Of a stretch of DNA of 64,000 nt, positions 17,321 through 27,580 are shown piece after piece. Both the position numbers and the translations under genes were made by a program. Source of the stretch: Pandoraea apista (GTDB taxonomy: Bacteria > Pseudomonadota > Gammaproteobacteria > Burkholderiales > Burkholderiaceae); the NCBI RefSeq assembly GCF_001465595.2, contig NZ_CP013481.2:5146001-5210000 (forward strand), written 5' to 3'. Under the pieces are notes generated by a model. The model did not search any database, was not told where the DNA came from, and worked only from the letters and a program-made list of their open reading frames with translations. Within the stretch, counting starts at the first letter, position 1. Each line of letters starts with the position of its first letter.

Positions 17321-18670
17321 ATGCCAACTATGTCTGCCCCCACCCAGTTCGACGCCATATTAGCCAAGCTTCAGGCAAGGATGCCAACACTCTGGCTAAA
17401 CGACAGGCTCGGGCAACCGCTGCCCGCCACGGCCCCTTCGACGGCATCGATATCCGGCGCCGAAGCTCGCATGGCCCGCTGCGCGCCGCTTCTCGTCGAA
17501 CTCTTCCCCGAACTGAGCGATACCGACGGGCACATCGAGTCGGCGTTGATGCCCGCCGACAACCTCAAAGCCGCGCTATCGTGCGACAGCACCGCTGGCG
17601 CCGGGGTCTGGTTCATCAAGCGCGACGATGCGTTGCCCGTGGCAGGTTCGATCAAGGCGCGCGGCGGTTTCCACGAAGTGCTGGCAGTCGCCGAGGAAAT
17701 TGCGTTGACGCGCGGATTAATCTTGCCGGACGACGACCGCCGCCGCCTCAACACGCCGGAAGTGCGTGCCGTGTTTGCGCAGTACACCGTTGCCGTCGGC
17801 AGTACGGGCAACCTTGGCCTAAGCATTGGCGTGATGGCCGCCGCGCTGGGATTCGACGCCGTGGTTCACATGTCCGCCGATGCAAAGGCCTGGAAGAAGG
17901 AGCGGCTGCGCAAGCGTGGGGTTCGCGTGGTCGAACACGCTGGCGATTACGCAAAAGCCGTCGCCGGCGGTCGCGCTCAGGCACTCGCGCTGCCACATAG
18001 CCACTTCGTCGACGACGAGCGCTCGGACCTGCTCTTCTTCGGCTACGCCGCGAGCGCCCGCTATCTCGCCGCCCAATTGAAAGACGCGGGCAGGCAAGTC
18101 GACGCGCAGCACCCGCTGTTCGTCTACCTGCCTTGCGGTGTCGGTGGTGCTCCCGGCGGCATTACCTACGGGTTGAAAGCCTTGTTCGGCGAGCACGTTC
18201 ATTGCTTCTTCGCAGAGCCGGTCGCGTCCCCCTGCATGCTGGTGCAACTGGCCTCGCACAGCGACACGCCGATCTCCGTCTACGACATCGGCCTCGACAA
18301 CAAGACCGATGCAGACGGTCTGGCCGTTGGCGAAGCGTCGCATCTGGTGGCGCCGCTCATGGCATCGCAGCTCTCCGGTGTGTTCACCGTATCGGATACC
18401 GAACTGTTCCTGAATCTTCGTGCACTGAAGGCAAGCCTCGGGGTGTGGGTCGAACCGTCTGCCGCCGCAGGCATCCCCGGCCCGCGATGGTTGAGCGATT
18501 CGGCGCAAGGACGGGCCTACATCGAACGGCACGCGCTCGATATGCGTCAGGCTACGCATGTGATCTGGTCCACCGGCGGCTCGCTGGTGCCGCCCGAAGA
18601 ACACCGGGCATTTCACGACCATGCAGATGAACTGGCACGACGCGGCGAAGCCGCCTTGCAGATTAGTTGA
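17321..18670 (+). CDS. dsdA: D-serine dehydratase (D-serine ammonia-lyase)
   Basis: 449-residue PLP enzyme predicted to convert D-serine to pyruvate and ammonia in the cytoplasm. The length is that of DsdA. The cofactor lysine is in VAGSIKARGGFHEVL (K112), the phosphate-binding Gly-rich loops are at VGSTGNLGLSIG and PCGVGGAPGGITYG, and the end reads TGGSLVPPEE. It is divergent from a LysR gene and followed at 38 bases by an MFS carrier, then an M81 peptidase gene. Two close ATGs (17321 and 17330) are possible starts; neither has a strong ribosome-binding site. Confidence 0.92.
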   Translation: MPTMSAPTQFDAILAKLQARMPTLWLNDRLGQPLPATAPSTASISGAEARMARCAPLLVELFPELSDTDGHIESALMPADNLKAALSCDSTAGAGVWFIKRDDALPVAGSIKARGGFHEVLAVAEEIALTRGLILPDDDRRRLNTPEVRAVFAQYTVAVGSTGNLGLSIGVMAAALGFDAVVHMSADAKAWKKERLRKRGVRVVEHAGDYAKAVAGGRAQALALPHSHFVDDERSDLLFFGYAASARYLAAQLKDAGRQVDAQHPLFVYLPCGVGGAPGGITYGLKALFGEHVHCFFAEPVASPCMLVQLASHSDTPISVYDIGLDNKTDADGLAVGEASHLVAPLMASQLSGVFTVSDTELFLNLRALKASLGVWVEPSAAAGIPGPRWLSDSAQGRAYIERHALDMRQATHVIWSTGGSLVPPEEHRAFHDHADELARRGEAALQIS

Positions 18671-18708
18671 TTCCACGAACGTCCACACCCGCTGCGGGAG
18701 TTAGGCAC

Positions 18709-20028
18709 ATGAAACAACAGGCAACGATTACCCCGGATATCGGCACAGGCATCGAGCGCACGACCTTCGAAGACGCGACGTATCGCAAAGTCGCCGTCCG
18801 GTTCATTCCCTTCCTGATGCTGTGCTACGTGGTCGCGTATCTCGATCGCGTCAACATCGGCATCGCGAAGCTCAACATGCTTGCCGACCTGCAATTCAGC
18901 GAAGCGGCATACGGGCTGGGCGCCGGTCTTTTCTTCGTCGGCTATATGCTTTTTGAGGTGCCGAGCAATCTGATCATGCATCGGGTCGGTGCACGCCTGT
19001 GGATCGCACGCATCATGATCTCGTGGGGCCTGCTCTCCGGCATCATGGCCTTTGTCAGCGCGCCGTGGCAGTTTTACGTGGTGCGCTTTCTCCTGGGCGT
19101 TGCGGAAGCCGGGTTCTATCCGGGCGTCATTCTCTTCCTGACGTACTGGTTTCCCAACCGCCGCCGCGCGAAGATGACAGCGATCTTTCAGGCAGGCATT
19201 CCGGTTGCCGGGCTGATCGGCGGCCCACTCTCCGGCTGGATTCTCGACACCTTCCATCAAGTGGGCGGACATGCCGGGTGGCAATGGGTGTTCGTGCTCG
19301 AAGCCTTGCCGACGATTCCGCTGGCTATCGGCGTTCTGCTGATCCTGACGGACCGCGTGAAGGACGCCAGATGGCTCACGCAGGCACAGCGCGAGTTGAT
19401 CGCCCACGACATTGCGCAAGACGATCAGGGACGCCCGCACATGCCCATGTCGCATATCGTGCGCGACCTGCGCATCGGGAAGATCATTCTCATGACGTTC
19501 CCCGCGATGATGGCGCTCTACACACTGGGCTTTTACCTGCCCACGCTCATCAAGGATGCCGGCGCGGTGGGTGGCCTTCAGGTCGGCCTGCTCAGCGCGA
19601 TTCCCTACTGTGTTGCCGCCGTCGCGATGGTCGCGATTGGCCGAAGCTCGGATCGCCGGCGCGAACGCCGCTGGCATCTGGCCGGCATTATGCTGCTTGG
19701 CGCTGCCGGTCTCGTCGCCAGCGTGTTCGCCGGACAGAATCTGACGCTCGCGATTATTTCGCTTTCGGTGGCCGCTGCTGGCATCATCAGCTTCTCGCCC
19801 ATCATGTGGACGTTGCCGACGGCATTCCTCGGCGGCGCCACCGCAGCGGCGTCGATCGGGGCCATCAACAGCCTGGCCAATCTGGGCGGCTTCGTCAGTC
19901 CGTACCTGATCGGCTGGATTCGTGACACCTATCACAGCACCGCCCCGGCGATTTTCATCATTGCCGGCTCGCTCGTCATCAGCGCCCTCATCGCGCTGAG
20001 CTTCGATCCCAAGACGGTGAATCGATAA
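18709..20028 (+). CDS. MFS transporter, anion:cation symporter family
   Basis: 439-residue 12-helix carrier with the ACS-family pattern: YLDRVNIGIAKLNM in the first helix region, an ALVGVAEAGFYPG-like motif (FLLGVAEAGFYPGVI), YWFPNRRRAKM in loop 4-5 and AGIISFSPIMWTLPTAFL late in the protein. ACS carriers take up organic anions such as hexuronates, tartrate, phthalate or cofactors. GGGAG precedes the ATG at 18709. Its place between dsdA and the M81 gene suggests uptake of the compound that yields D-serine (inference). Confidence 0.88.
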   Translation: MKQQATITPDIGTGIERTTFEDATYRKVAVRFIPFLMLCYVVAYLDRVNIGIAKLNMLADLQFSEAAYGLGAGLFFVGYMLFEVPSNLIMHRVGARLWIARIMISWGLLSGIMAFVSAPWQFYVVRFLLGVAEAGFYPGVILFLTYWFPNRRRAKMTAIFQAGIPVAGLIGGPLSGWILDTFHQVGGHAGWQWVFVLEALPTIPLAIGVLLILTDRVKDARWLTQAQRELIAHDIAQDDQGRPHMPMSHIVRDLRIGKIILMTFPAMMALYTLGFYLPTLIKDAGAVGGLQVGLLSAIPYCVAAVAMVAIGRSSDRRRERRWHLAGIMLLGAAGLVASVFAGQNLTLAIISLSVAAAGIISFSPIMWTLPTAFLGGATAAASIGAINSLANLGGFVSPYLIGWIRDTYHSTAPAIFIIAGSLVISALIALSFDPKTVNR

Positions 20029-20054
20029 GCCGAGACAGGCTGACCCAGGAGACT

Positions 20055-21572
20055 ATGACCTTGACCATGGAACGCACCTCTGCCCGTTTCGCCGTCGCCG
20101 GCATCATCCACGAGACCAACACCTACGCGGCCGAATTCTCCGGCATGACGCCGTTGCGTGCGTTCGAGCAATACGGGAACGACGCCATTCCCGTCGCCTT
20201 CGAGCAGTCGAACCATCAGGTAGGCGGCTTCATCGAAGGGGCTCGCCGGGCCGGTGTCACGCTCGAATACACGTTTGTGGGACAGGCCACCCCCTCCGGC
20301 ACGATCGAGGCGAGCGCCTACGCGTTGATGAAGCAGGAAATCCTCGACGGTATCCGCGCAACGCTACCGGTCGACGGCGTATTGCTGGCGCTGCACGGCG
20401 CAGGGGTGGCCGACGGCACGGAAGACGTCGAAGGCGATCTTGCCACTGCCGTGAGAGCGCTTGTCGGTCCCGACGTACCCATCGCGGCGGTCTATGACTT
20501 GCATGGCAACTTCACGGAGGAGATGCGTAGCGCCTGCGACATTACGCTGCCGTGCAAGCTGTACCCGCATACCGACTTCTTCGACCGCGGCGTGGAGGCC
20601 GTCGAGCTGCTGGTGCAAATGCTGAAGGGGCACCTGAAGCCGGTCGTTGCCATGCGACGCCTGCCGATGCTGCCTTACATCGTCACCACGCAAGACGGCT
20701 TTACCCCGTCGCTCGTCAATGCGCTTTGCGCACGTCTTGCGAAACGCGAAGGCGTAGTGGATTGCTCATGGTTTCATGGCTTCCCGTATGCCGACATTGC
20801 CGCACCCTGCCCCACGGTCGTGTGTACGACGAACGCCGATATGGAAACGGCGCAGGCACTGGCGGACGAAGTCGCCGACTGGATCTGGAATCATCGCGAA
20901 GCGTTCCACCCGTCCTTCCCGTCGCCCGCCGAAGGCGTCGCCATGGCGCTCGCTGCCGCAGACGGCCCTATCGTGGTGAATGAGTATGCCGACAACCCGG
21001 GGGGCGGCACGCCCGGGGACGGCACGCATCTCCTGCGTGCATTGCTGGCGGCGCGCCCGGCACCGGGCACCGCGTGCTTCGCCTCGATCAACGATGCGGC
21101 TGTCGTTGCGCAAGCGCAGGCGGCCGGTGTTGGCGCCACGATTCGCGTGTCGCTGGGCGGCAAGCTGGGCCGCTACCAGGGCGAGCCCATCGAGGCAGAC
21201 GCCTACGTCAAGTCGATTACCGACGGCAAATTCGTGAACCGGCCGGGCGCCATGTTTGCAGGTGTGCGCTTCGATCTGGGAGCGATGTGCCGGCTTGTCA
21301 TCGACGGCGTTGATGTCATCGTGGCGTCGCGCGCAGAGCAGATCTACGACATCGAACCGTTCGCGCTTCACGGTCTCGATGTGAGCGAGCACCGGCTCAT
21401 TGCGTTAAAGGGCGCTAATCACTTCCGTGCCTACTATCAGCATCTGGCGAAGCAGATCATCTCGGTGGACAGTGTGGGGTTGAGCACCGCCGACATTACG
21501 TCGTTCGCGCGGGAGCATCTGCAAGGTGAGTATTGGCCTCTCTCGGACAAGGCCCAATTCCAGCGAGACTGA
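20055..21572 (+). CDS. M81-family metallopeptidase (MlrC-like)
   Basis: 505-residue protein of the MlrC/M81 family, named for the zinc enzyme acting on linearised microcystin peptides. Family features are the N-terminal GIIHETNTYAAE, the putative metal ligands in LHGAGVADGTEDVEGDL and AVYDLHGNFT, PHTDFFDRGVEA, DNPGGGTPGDGTHLL and the C-terminal ALKGANHFRAYY. AGGAG precedes the ATG. It is last in the dsdA operon and is closed by a terminator. Many members probably act on small amide substrates rather than microcystin; an amidase that frees D-serine or a relative is a reasonable guess for this context. Confidence 0.85.
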   Translation: MTLTMERTSARFAVAGIIHETNTYAAEFSGMTPLRAFEQYGNDAIPVAFEQSNHQVGGFIEGARRAGVTLEYTFVGQATPSGTIEASAYALMKQEILDGIRATLPVDGVLLALHGAGVADGTEDVEGDLATAVRALVGPDVPIAAVYDLHGNFTEEMRSACDITLPCKLYPHTDFFDRGVEAVELLVQMLKGHLKPVVAMRRLPMLPYIVTTQDGFTPSLVNALCARLAKREGVVDCSWFHGFPYADIAAPCPTVVCTTNADMETAQALADEVADWIWNHREAFHPSFPSPAEGVAMALAAADGPIVVNEYADNPGGGTPGDGTHLLRALLAARPAPGTACFASINDAAVVAQAQAAGVGATIRVSLGGKLGRYQGEPIEADAYVKSITDGKFVNRPGAMFAGVRFDLGAMCRLVIDGVDVIVASRAEQIYDIEPFALHGLDVSEHRLIALKGANHFRAYYQHLAKQIISVDSVGLSTADITSFAREHLQGEYWPLSDKAQFQRD

Positions 21573-21632
21573 TTCGGGCAACGCGTGCGACATTGATCGC
21601 ATGCCGGCGCCCCAATGAAAATCGCCATCAAT

Positions 21633-21672
21633 AAAAAGGCCGGCTCGCGCAAAGCGAAGCCGGCTTTTTTTT
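21633..21672. terminator. Terminator between the M81 gene and glmS
   Basis: AAAAAGGCCGGCT-CGC and GCG-AAGCCGGCTTTTTTTT pair around a short loop. T runs on both strands let it serve the convergent glmS gene too. Confidence 0.85.
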
Positions 21673-21701
21673 GAGAGGCGCGACACAAGCGCCCCTTCGA
21701 G

Positions 21702-23531
21702 TTACTCCACCGTCACCGATTTGGCGAGGTTGCGGGGCTTATCGACATCGGTGCCGCGTGCGCAGGCGGTGTGATACGCCAGCAGTTGCAGCGGTACGAC
21801 GTGCAGAATCGGCGAGAGTTGACCGTAATGCTCGGGCATGCGGATCACGTGGATGCCGTCGGCATTCGCGATCTCCGTATCGGCGTCAGCAAATACGTAC
21901 AACTGCCCGCCACGCGCGCGCACTTCCTGCATGTTCGACTTCAGCTTCTCGACCAGCGCGTCGCGCGGCGCCACCGTCACCACCGGCATCTCTTCCGTCA
22001 CCAGCGCAAGCGGGCCATGCTTGAGTTCGCCCGCCGGGTACGCCTCGGCGTGGATATACGAGATTTCCTTGAGCTTGAGCGCACCTTCCAGAGCGATCGG
22101 GTAGTGCAGACCGCGTCCGAGGAACAGCGCGTTTTCGCGACGGGCAAATTCTTCTGCCCACGCGATGATCTGCGGCTCAAGCGCCAGCACGCTGTGCAGC
22201 GCCGCCGGAAGATGGCGCAATTGCGTCAGGTAATCGGCTTCCTGTGCCGCCGTCAAACGCCCGCGCAGCTTCGCAAGGGTCAGCGTCAGCAGAAACAGCG
22301 CGGTCAACTGAGTGGTGAATGCTTTCGTCGACGCCACGCCGATTTCCGTTCCGGCGCGCGTCAGGTAATGCAGCGCCGTCTGGCGCACCATCGCGCTGGT
22401 GCCCACGTTGCAGATCGCCAATGTGTTCGTCATGCCCAGCGATTGCGCGTGCTGAAGGGCCGCCATCGTGTCGGCCGTCTCGCCCGACTGCGAAATCGTC
22501 ACCACCAGCGTTTTCGGATTCGGCACGCTGTCGCGATAGCGATACTCGCTCGCCACTTCCACTTGCGTCGGAATCTGCGCCAGCGACTCCAGCCAGTACT
22601 TGGCCGTCATGCCGGAGTAGTAGCTCGTGCCGCACGCCAGAATCAGGATCGAGTCGACGTTGCTCAACACCGCCTCTGCGTTCTCGCCGAAGAGCGTCGG
22701 CGAAATGCCTTCCACGCCCTCCATCGTGTCGCCGATGGCGCGCGGTTGCTCGAAGATTTCCTTCTGCATGTAGTGGCGATACGGGCCCAGTTCCACCGCG
22801 CCCGTATACGCCTGCACCGTGCGCACCTCGCGTTCGACGGCCGCGTGATTGCGGTCCATGATCGTCACGCCATCGAGCGTGAGTTCGACCACATCACCCT
22901 CTTCCAGATAGATGAACTTGTCTGTCGTGCCCGCGAGTGCCAGCGCGTCGGAGGCAAGGAAGTTTTCACCCTCGCCCACCCCCACAACCAACGGCGAACC
23001 CGCACGCGCGCCGATCACCCGGTGCGGCTCCTGCTTGCGGAACACCGCAATGGCGTAAGCGCCATGCAACCGGCGTGTTGCCAGACGCACTGCGTGATAC
23101 AAATCTCCGGCCGCGCCGTTCGTCAGAATGTGATGAATCAGATGCGCGATGACTTCGGTGTCGGTCTGCGACACGAACTCGTAGCCCAGCCCGCGAAGTT
23201 CCTCGCGCAGGCTTTCATGGTTCTCGATGATGCCGTTGTGAACCAGCGCGACTTCGTCGCGCGAGAAAATCGGATGCGCGTTGTTCGTGACCGGTGCGCC
23301 ATGCGTCGCCCAACGCGTGTGGGCAATGCCCGTCTCGCCGCTGAGATGCGTTTGTGCAAGCTGCTCGTCCAGATCCGCCACGCGCGACACGCTGCGCGCA
23401 CGCTGCGGCACGCCGTCTTTCAAGACCGCCACGCCACACGAATCGTAGCCGCGATACTCCAGGCGGCGCAAACCTTCAACCAACACCGGTACTACATTAC
23501 GTCGCGCCACCGCGCCGACAATGCCGCACAT
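21702..23531 (-). CDS. glmS: Glutamine--fructose-6-phosphate aminotransferase
   Basis: 609-residue enzyme making glucosamine 6-phosphate, the first step toward UDP-GlcNAc for peptidoglycan and lipopolysaccharide. The N-terminal glutaminase domain starts MCGIVGAV with the Cys nucleophile right after Met; two SIS isomerase domains follow ([36 protein letters not shown]), and the end is [19 protein letters not shown] (conserved). It lies downstream of glmU on the same strand, with a 107-base gap. No glmS ribozyme could fit or was seen in the leader. Confidence 0.97.
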   Translation of the reverse strand: MCGIVGAVARRNVVPVLVEGLRRLEYRGYDSCGVAVLKDGVPQRARSVSRVADLDEQLAQTHLSGETGIAHTRWATHGAPVTNNAHPIFSRDEVALVHNGIIENHESLREELRGLGYEFVSQTDTEVIAHLIHHILTNGAAGDLYHAVRLATRRLHGAYAIAVFRKQEPHRVIGARAGSPLVVGVGEGENFLASDALALAGTTDKFIYLEEGDVVELTLDGVTIMDRNHAAVEREVRTVQAYTGAVELGPYRHYMQKEIFEQPRAIGDTMEGVEGISPTLFGENAEAVLSNVDSILILACGTSYYSGMTAKYWLESLAQIPTQVEVASEYRYRDSVPNPKTLVVTISQSGETADTMAALQHAQSLGMTNTLAICNVGTSAMVRQTALHYLTRAGTEIGVASTKAFTTQLTALFLLTLTLAKLRGRLTAAQEADYLTQLRHLPAALHSVLALEPQIIAWAEEFARRENALFLGRGLHYPIALEGALKLKEISYIHAEAYPAGELKHGPLALVTEEMPVVTVAPRDALVEKLKSNMQEVRARGGQLYVFADADTEIANADGIHVIRMPEHYGQLSPILHVVPLQLLAYHTACARGTDVDKPRNLAKSVTVE

Positions 23532-23638
23532 ATTCGCTTCCCTTTATGCCAGAGGGCCCTGGCGCATTTGATCGGACTGAATCCGTCTCTCTCGCCGGCA
23601 CACATTTGACTTTGCGCACCGGCCCATAACCGCCGATT

Positions 23639-25000
23639 TTACCGCTTCTGCTTGCGCGGACGGACATAGCCCATCTTCGCTTCCTGCGTCTTGCCGTTGA
23701 GGACCAGCGCGTCTTCCGGCGTGTCCTTCCACACGGTGGTGCCGGCAGCAATCGTCGTGCCGCGGCGCACCGTTACCGGGGCCACCAACTGCGTGTCGGA
23801 GCCGATGAATACGTCGTCTTCGATCACCGTGCGGTGCTTGTTCGCGCCGTCGTAATTACACGTAATGGTGCCAGCACCGATGTTCACCCGCGCGCCCACG
23901 GTCGAGTCGCCCACATATGCCAGATGGTTGGCCTTCGAGCCCTTCGCGAGCGATGCATTCTTCACTTCCACGAAGTTGCCGATGTGTACCTCGTCTGCCA
24001 GATCGGCCCCCGGGCGCAAGCGGGCATACGGCCCGACGTGCGCGTCGGCGCCCACCACCGCACCATCGAGATGACTGAACGCCTCGATGCGCGTACCCGC
24101 GCCGATGGTGCTGTTACGAATCACGCAGTTCGCGCCGATCGTCGCGCCGTCGCCGATCGTCACATTGCCTTCGAAGATGCAATTCACATCGATGGAAACA
24201 TCGGTGCCGCAGACGATCTCTCCGCGCAGGTCGAAACGCGCCGGATCGATGAGCGTGACACCCGCCGCGAGCAATGCGCGCGCTGCGTTACGCTGATAGT
24301 CGCGCTCCAATTGTGCAAGCTGCGCCTTGTCGTTCACGCCATCGGTCTCCCACGCGAAGGCCGGTTGCGTGCTGACGACCGGCACGCCATCCGCCACCGC
24401 GCACGCGATGACGTCCGTCAGGTAGTACTCGCCCTGTGCGTTCTGGTTCTTCAAACCGCTCAGCCAACCCTTCAAGGCGCGCGTCGGCGCCATCACAATG
24501 CCGGTATTGATCTCGCGAATGGCCAGCTCGGCCTCGTTGGCGTCCTTCTGTTCGACGATTCGCTGCACGTTGCCAGCAGCATCGCGCACGATCCGGCCAT
24601 ACCCCGTCGGGTTTTCCAGATCGACGGTGAGTACGCCCAGCTTGTCGTTACCCGCGGCGTCGATCAGTGTCTGCAAGGTTTCGGGGCGCGTAAGCGGCAC
24701 GTCGCCATAAAGCACCAGCGTCGGTACCGATTCGTCGAGCAGCGACGCCGCCTGCTGCACCGCGTGCCCGGTGCCCAACTGTTGCGCCTGCTCGGCGAAG
24801 CGCACGCCGTCACCGGCCACGGCTTCACGCACGGCGTCGCCGCCGTGCCCGATCACCACGATGAGCTGGCCCGGCGCGAGCTTGCGTGCGGTCGCAATCA
24901 CGTGCGACAGAAGCGGCCGGCCAGCCAACGGCTGAAGCACCTTGGGCAGTTTCGAGCGCATGCGCTTACCCATGCCGGCGGCGAGAATCACAATATTCAT
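23639..25000 (-). CDS. glmU: Bifunctional UDP-GlcNAc pyrophosphorylase / GlcN-1-P acetyltransferase
   Basis: 453-residue cytoplasmic enzyme acetylating glucosamine 1-phosphate and joining it to UTP. The N-terminal nucleotidyltransferase starts [20 protein letters not shown] (GXGTxM-type loop) with VLYGDVPL; the C-terminal half is a left-handed beta-helix of hexapeptide repeats with GNFVEVKNA and [14 protein letters not shown]. It is upstream of glmS on the same strand, so the window holds most of the UDP-GlcNAc route (glmM is not here). Confidence 0.97.
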   Translation of the reverse strand: MNIVILAAGMGKRMRSKLPKVLQPLAGRPLLSHVIATARKLAPGQLIVVIGHGGDAVREAVAGDGVRFAEQAQQLGTGHAVQQAASLLDESVPTLVLYGDVPLTRPETLQTLIDAAGNDKLGVLTVDLENPTGYGRIVRDAAGNVQRIVEQKDANEAELAIREINTGIVMAPTRALKGWLSGLKNQNAQGEYYLTDVIACAVADGVPVVSTQPAFAWETDGVNDKAQLAQLERDYQRNAARALLAAGVTLIDPARFDLRGEIVCGTDVSIDVNCIFEGNVTIGDGATIGANCVIRNSTIGAGTRIEAFSHLDGAVVGADAHVGPYARLRPGADLADEVHIGNFVEVKNASLAKGSKANHLAYVGDSTVGARVNIGAGTITCNYDGANKHRTVIEDDVFIGSDTQLVAPVTVRRGTTIAAGTTVWKDTPEDALVLNGKTQEAKMGYVRPRKQKR

Positions 25001-25104
25001 GGCGTCGTGACGATTCGAAAGTCGGTGTGTCGGTGTCTTGCGGCCCGCCGATGAGGTGTGCGGGCCGCGTCAAGGAATGATGCCGCGTGCGGACACGCGC
25101 GCGA

Positions 25105-26061
25105 TCAGTCGTCGAATTGCGTGATGCGAATGATGCCCGCGTCGTTCTCGTCGCCACAGGGAGCTTCGTCGAACGCGATATCGCCGAGCGGATCGGGCTG
25201 CCCCGTGGCACGCAGATTCTTGAAATCGTGAAGGTTCGTATCCATGAGGTGCGACGGGATCACGTTCGAGAGCGCGCTGAAGATCGACTTGATGCGCCCC
25301 GGGTGCTGCTTCTCCCACTGACGGATCAGCGCCTTCATCTCGGCGCGCTTCAGATTCGGCTGGCTGCCGCACAGCGTGCACGGAATGATCGGGAATTGCT
25401 TGTACTCGGCGTAACGCTCCAGATCCGATTCGCGCACATACGCGAGCGGGCGGATCACCACGTTCTTGCCATCGTCCGACTGCAACTTCGGCGGCATGCC
25501 CTTGAGCTTGCCACCGTAGAACAGGTTCAGGAACACGGTCTCGATGATGTCGTCGCGATGGTGGCCGAGCGCGACCTTGGTTGCGCCGAGCTCGCCCGCC
25601 ACGCGGTAGAGAATACCGCGACGCAGCCGCGAGCACAGCGAGCAGGTCGTTTTGCCCTCGGGCACCACGCGCTTGACGATGGAGTACGTGTCCTGATTCT
25701 CGATGTGGAAATCCACCCCGATGGAACGGAAGTAATCGGGCAGCACATGCTCCGGGAACCCCGGTTGCTTCTGGTCGAGATTGACGGCGACGATGGAAAA
25801 ATCGATCGGCGCACGCTCGCGCAGCTTGAGCAGAATGTCGAGCATGGCGTAGCTGTCCTTGCCACCGGACATGCACACCATCACACGGTCGCCCTGCTCG
25901 ATCATGTTGTAGTCGCCGATGGCCTGCCCCGTCAGACGGAACAACCGCTTCTCGAGCTTGTTGTTCTCGAACGCGAGCTTCTGCGCTTTCTTCACGCTAT
26001 CGGCGGCAACGTTGCCGGTCGCGACCATCGGCGCGCCGGTCTCGGGCATGACGGCACTCAT
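25105..26061 (-). CDS. ttcA: tRNA 2-thiocytidine synthetase
   Basis: 318-residue ATP-dependent sulfurtransferase for position 32 of tRNA. It has the PP-loop [11 protein letters not shown] and the Fe-S cysteine pairs CSLC and CTLC, plus [16 protein letters not shown] and [13 protein letters not shown]. The start at 26061 is preferred over an ATG three codons earlier because AAGGA is then eight bases upstream. It begins one base after the folB stop (26063), so the two genes are probably translated in tandem. Confidence 0.95.
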   Translation of the reverse strand: MSAVMPETGAPMVATGNVAADSVKKAQKLAFENNKLEKRLFRLTGQAIGDYNMIEQGDRVMVCMSGGKDSYAMLDILLKLRERAPIDFSIVAVNLDQKQPGFPEHVLPDYFRSIGVDFHIENQDTYSIVKRVVPEGKTTCSLCSRLRRGILYRVAGELGATKVALGHHRDDIIETVFLNLFYGGKLKGMPPKLQSDDGKNVVIRPLAYVRESDLERYAEYKQFPIIPCTLCGSQPNLKRAEMKALIRQWEKQHPGRIKSIFSALSNVIPSHLMDTNLHDFKNLRATGQPDPLGDIAFDEAPCGDENDAGIIRITQFDD

Positions 26062-26062
26062 G

Positions 26063-26458
26063 TCAGGCATCCTTCATCTTGAAAACTTCGATGCCCACCG
26101 AGTGGCAATCGGGATAAACGTCGGGCTTCTCGGTCGACACCCCTACGGCGCGCACGCGCGGATGCGCCAGCAGCGCACTCGCAACGTCGTCGCACAGCGT
26201 CTCCTGCAAATGAATGTGGCCCTGTCCCACGCGCTTGGCGATCGTCTCGCGCATGAAGTCGTAGTCGACCACCTCGTCGAGCTTGTCGGCCACGGGGGTG
26301 CTCTCGGCGAGCGGCACGAAGAGTTGCACGTTGATCAGCACGCGCTGTTCGCCCCGCTTCTCGTGATCGTGCACGCCAATGTTGATGAACACTTCATAGT
26401 CGCGCAGGAACATGCGACGGCAGTCCATCAGGCGAGGGTGGGAAAGAGCGCTATGCAT
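26063..26458 (-). CDS. folB: Dihydroneopterin aldolase
   Basis: 131-residue folate-pathway enzyme splitting 7,8-dihydroneopterin. Characteristic are [28 protein letters not shown], quoted in part as [25 protein letters not shown] and the conserved Glu in [10 protein letters not shown]. The ATG at 26458 is used; the frame extends to a TTG at 26479 without support. It lies between a pteridine reductase-like SDR gene and ttcA, all on one strand with short gaps. Confidence 0.93.
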   Translation of the reverse strand: MHSALSHPRLMDCRRMFLRDYEVFINIGVHDHEKRGEQRVLINVQLFVPLAESTPVADKLDEVVDYDFMRETIAKRVGQGHIHLQETLCDDVASALLAHPRVRAVGVSTEKPDVYPDCHSVGIEVFKMKDA

Positions 26459-26479
26459 TTTGAAAACTCGTAATGACAA

Positions 26480-27322
26480 TCAACGAGACCGGTCGGCATC
26501 GGCCGGCTCGGTCAGAAATTTCACGTCGCGCGACGAACTCGCGAGATGTTGCCCCCCGTCGACATACAACACCGTGCCGGTCACGGCAGGCGCTTCAGCC
26601 AGATACGCCACGGCCTGGGCAATGTCCTCCGGCGTAGACGATGCGCCCAGCGGTGTCGAGGCATGGGCTGCCGCAAAACCCGCCGGTGTCTGATCGACCG
26701 ATAGCAGCGTAACGCCAGGCGCCACGCCGACCACCCGCAAGCGCGGAGCGAAGGCCTGCGCCAGCAAGGTCGTCGCCACGTCGAGCGCCGCCTTCGACAG
26801 CGTGTACGACAGGTAGTCGGGGTTCGGATTCGCCAGCTTCTGATCGAGCAGATTAACGACCACACCACGCTGCGTCTCGCCCAATGCCGCGTGCATCTCG
26901 CGCGCGAGCACGAGCGGCGCGCCCGCGTTCACCCGCATGTGACGCTCCAGCGCCTGATAGCCGAAATCGGCCGCGCTATCGTACTCGAAGCGCGAGGCAT
27001 TGTTGACGAGGCAGGTGGGCACGCCGAGGGCTTCGCGACAACGGCCGATGAGTGCCGCCGTAGCGGCCTCGTCGGCCAGCGACGCCTGCAACGCAACGGC
27101 CCGGCGACCCAACGCTTCGATGGCGGCAACGGTCTCCAGCGCCTCGTCGTGCGAGCGTTCGTAGTGAACGGCAACGTCCCAGCCCAAGCCGGCAAGCCGC
27201 AACGCGATCGCGCGTCCGATCCGGCGTGCGCCTCCCGTCACAAGCGCCACGCGCGGCACGGCGGGCGTGCGCGAGCGGTCGCTGATGGCAGGCGTAGGGC
27301 GTGGCGTCGATGCAACGGTCAT
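26480..27322 (-). CDS. SDR oxidoreductase, pteridine reductase / FolM-like
   Basis: 280-residue short-chain dehydrogenase. It has a TGGARRIGRAIA nucleotide-binding loop (the Arg after TGG is typical of PTR1/FolM pteridine reductases using NADPH), LVNNASRFEYD, and the catalytic YLSYTLSKAALD. The ending VTGTVLYVDGGQHL is that of pteridine reductases. Lying 21 bases upstream of folB on the same strand, it is likely a dihydropterin or dihydrofolate reductase of the FolM type. The start at 27322 is where similarity could begin; no strong ribosome-binding site was seen. Confidence 0.8.
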   Translation of the reverse strand: MTVASTPRPTPAISDRSRTPAVPRVALVTGGARRIGRAIALRLAGLGWDVAVHYERSHDEALETVAAIEALGRRAVALQASLADEAATAALIGRCREALGVPTCLVNNASRFEYDSAADFGYQALERHMRVNAGAPLVLAREMHAALGETQRGVVVNLLDQKLANPNPDYLSYTLSKAALDVATTLLAQAFAPRLRVVGVAPGVTLLSVDQTPAGFAAAHASTPLGASSTPEDIAQAVAYLAEAPAVTGTVLYVDGGQHLASSSRDVKFLTEPADADRSR

Positions 27323-27568
27323 ACGGCGAATTCCGGTCAGTGGGGCGGGCGGGTAGACGAACTTCGGGCGGCTGCCGGCTTGGCCGGACATTGGGCGTCG
27401 CGGCTTGCGATTGCCTCGCGTACCGCCCTGACAAAGGGCAGATATCGCGGGAATTGGCGAAAACCACGAAAAAACAGCTAAAAACCAACGAAAATTGGCG
27501 GAAATTGTGTCGATATCGGCCACAGACGCGCTTTCACATCTCCAGCAGCCAGTCTGCACCGTCTCCGT

Positions 27569-27580
27569 TACAATGCCCGC
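27569..27580 (+). promoter_or_regulatory. Candidate -10 box giving a leaderless transcript
   Basis: TACAAT at 27569-27574 lies six bases before the ATG of the methyltransferase gene, and no ribosome-binding sequence lies between. If it is the -10 element, transcription would begin at or next to the start codon. No good -35 element is visible, so this is tentative. Confidence 0.35.

Noticed and set aside
23532..23638. glmS ribozyme in the glmS leader
   Set aside because: The 107-base gap to glmU has none of the ribozyme core; this element belongs to Firmicutes.
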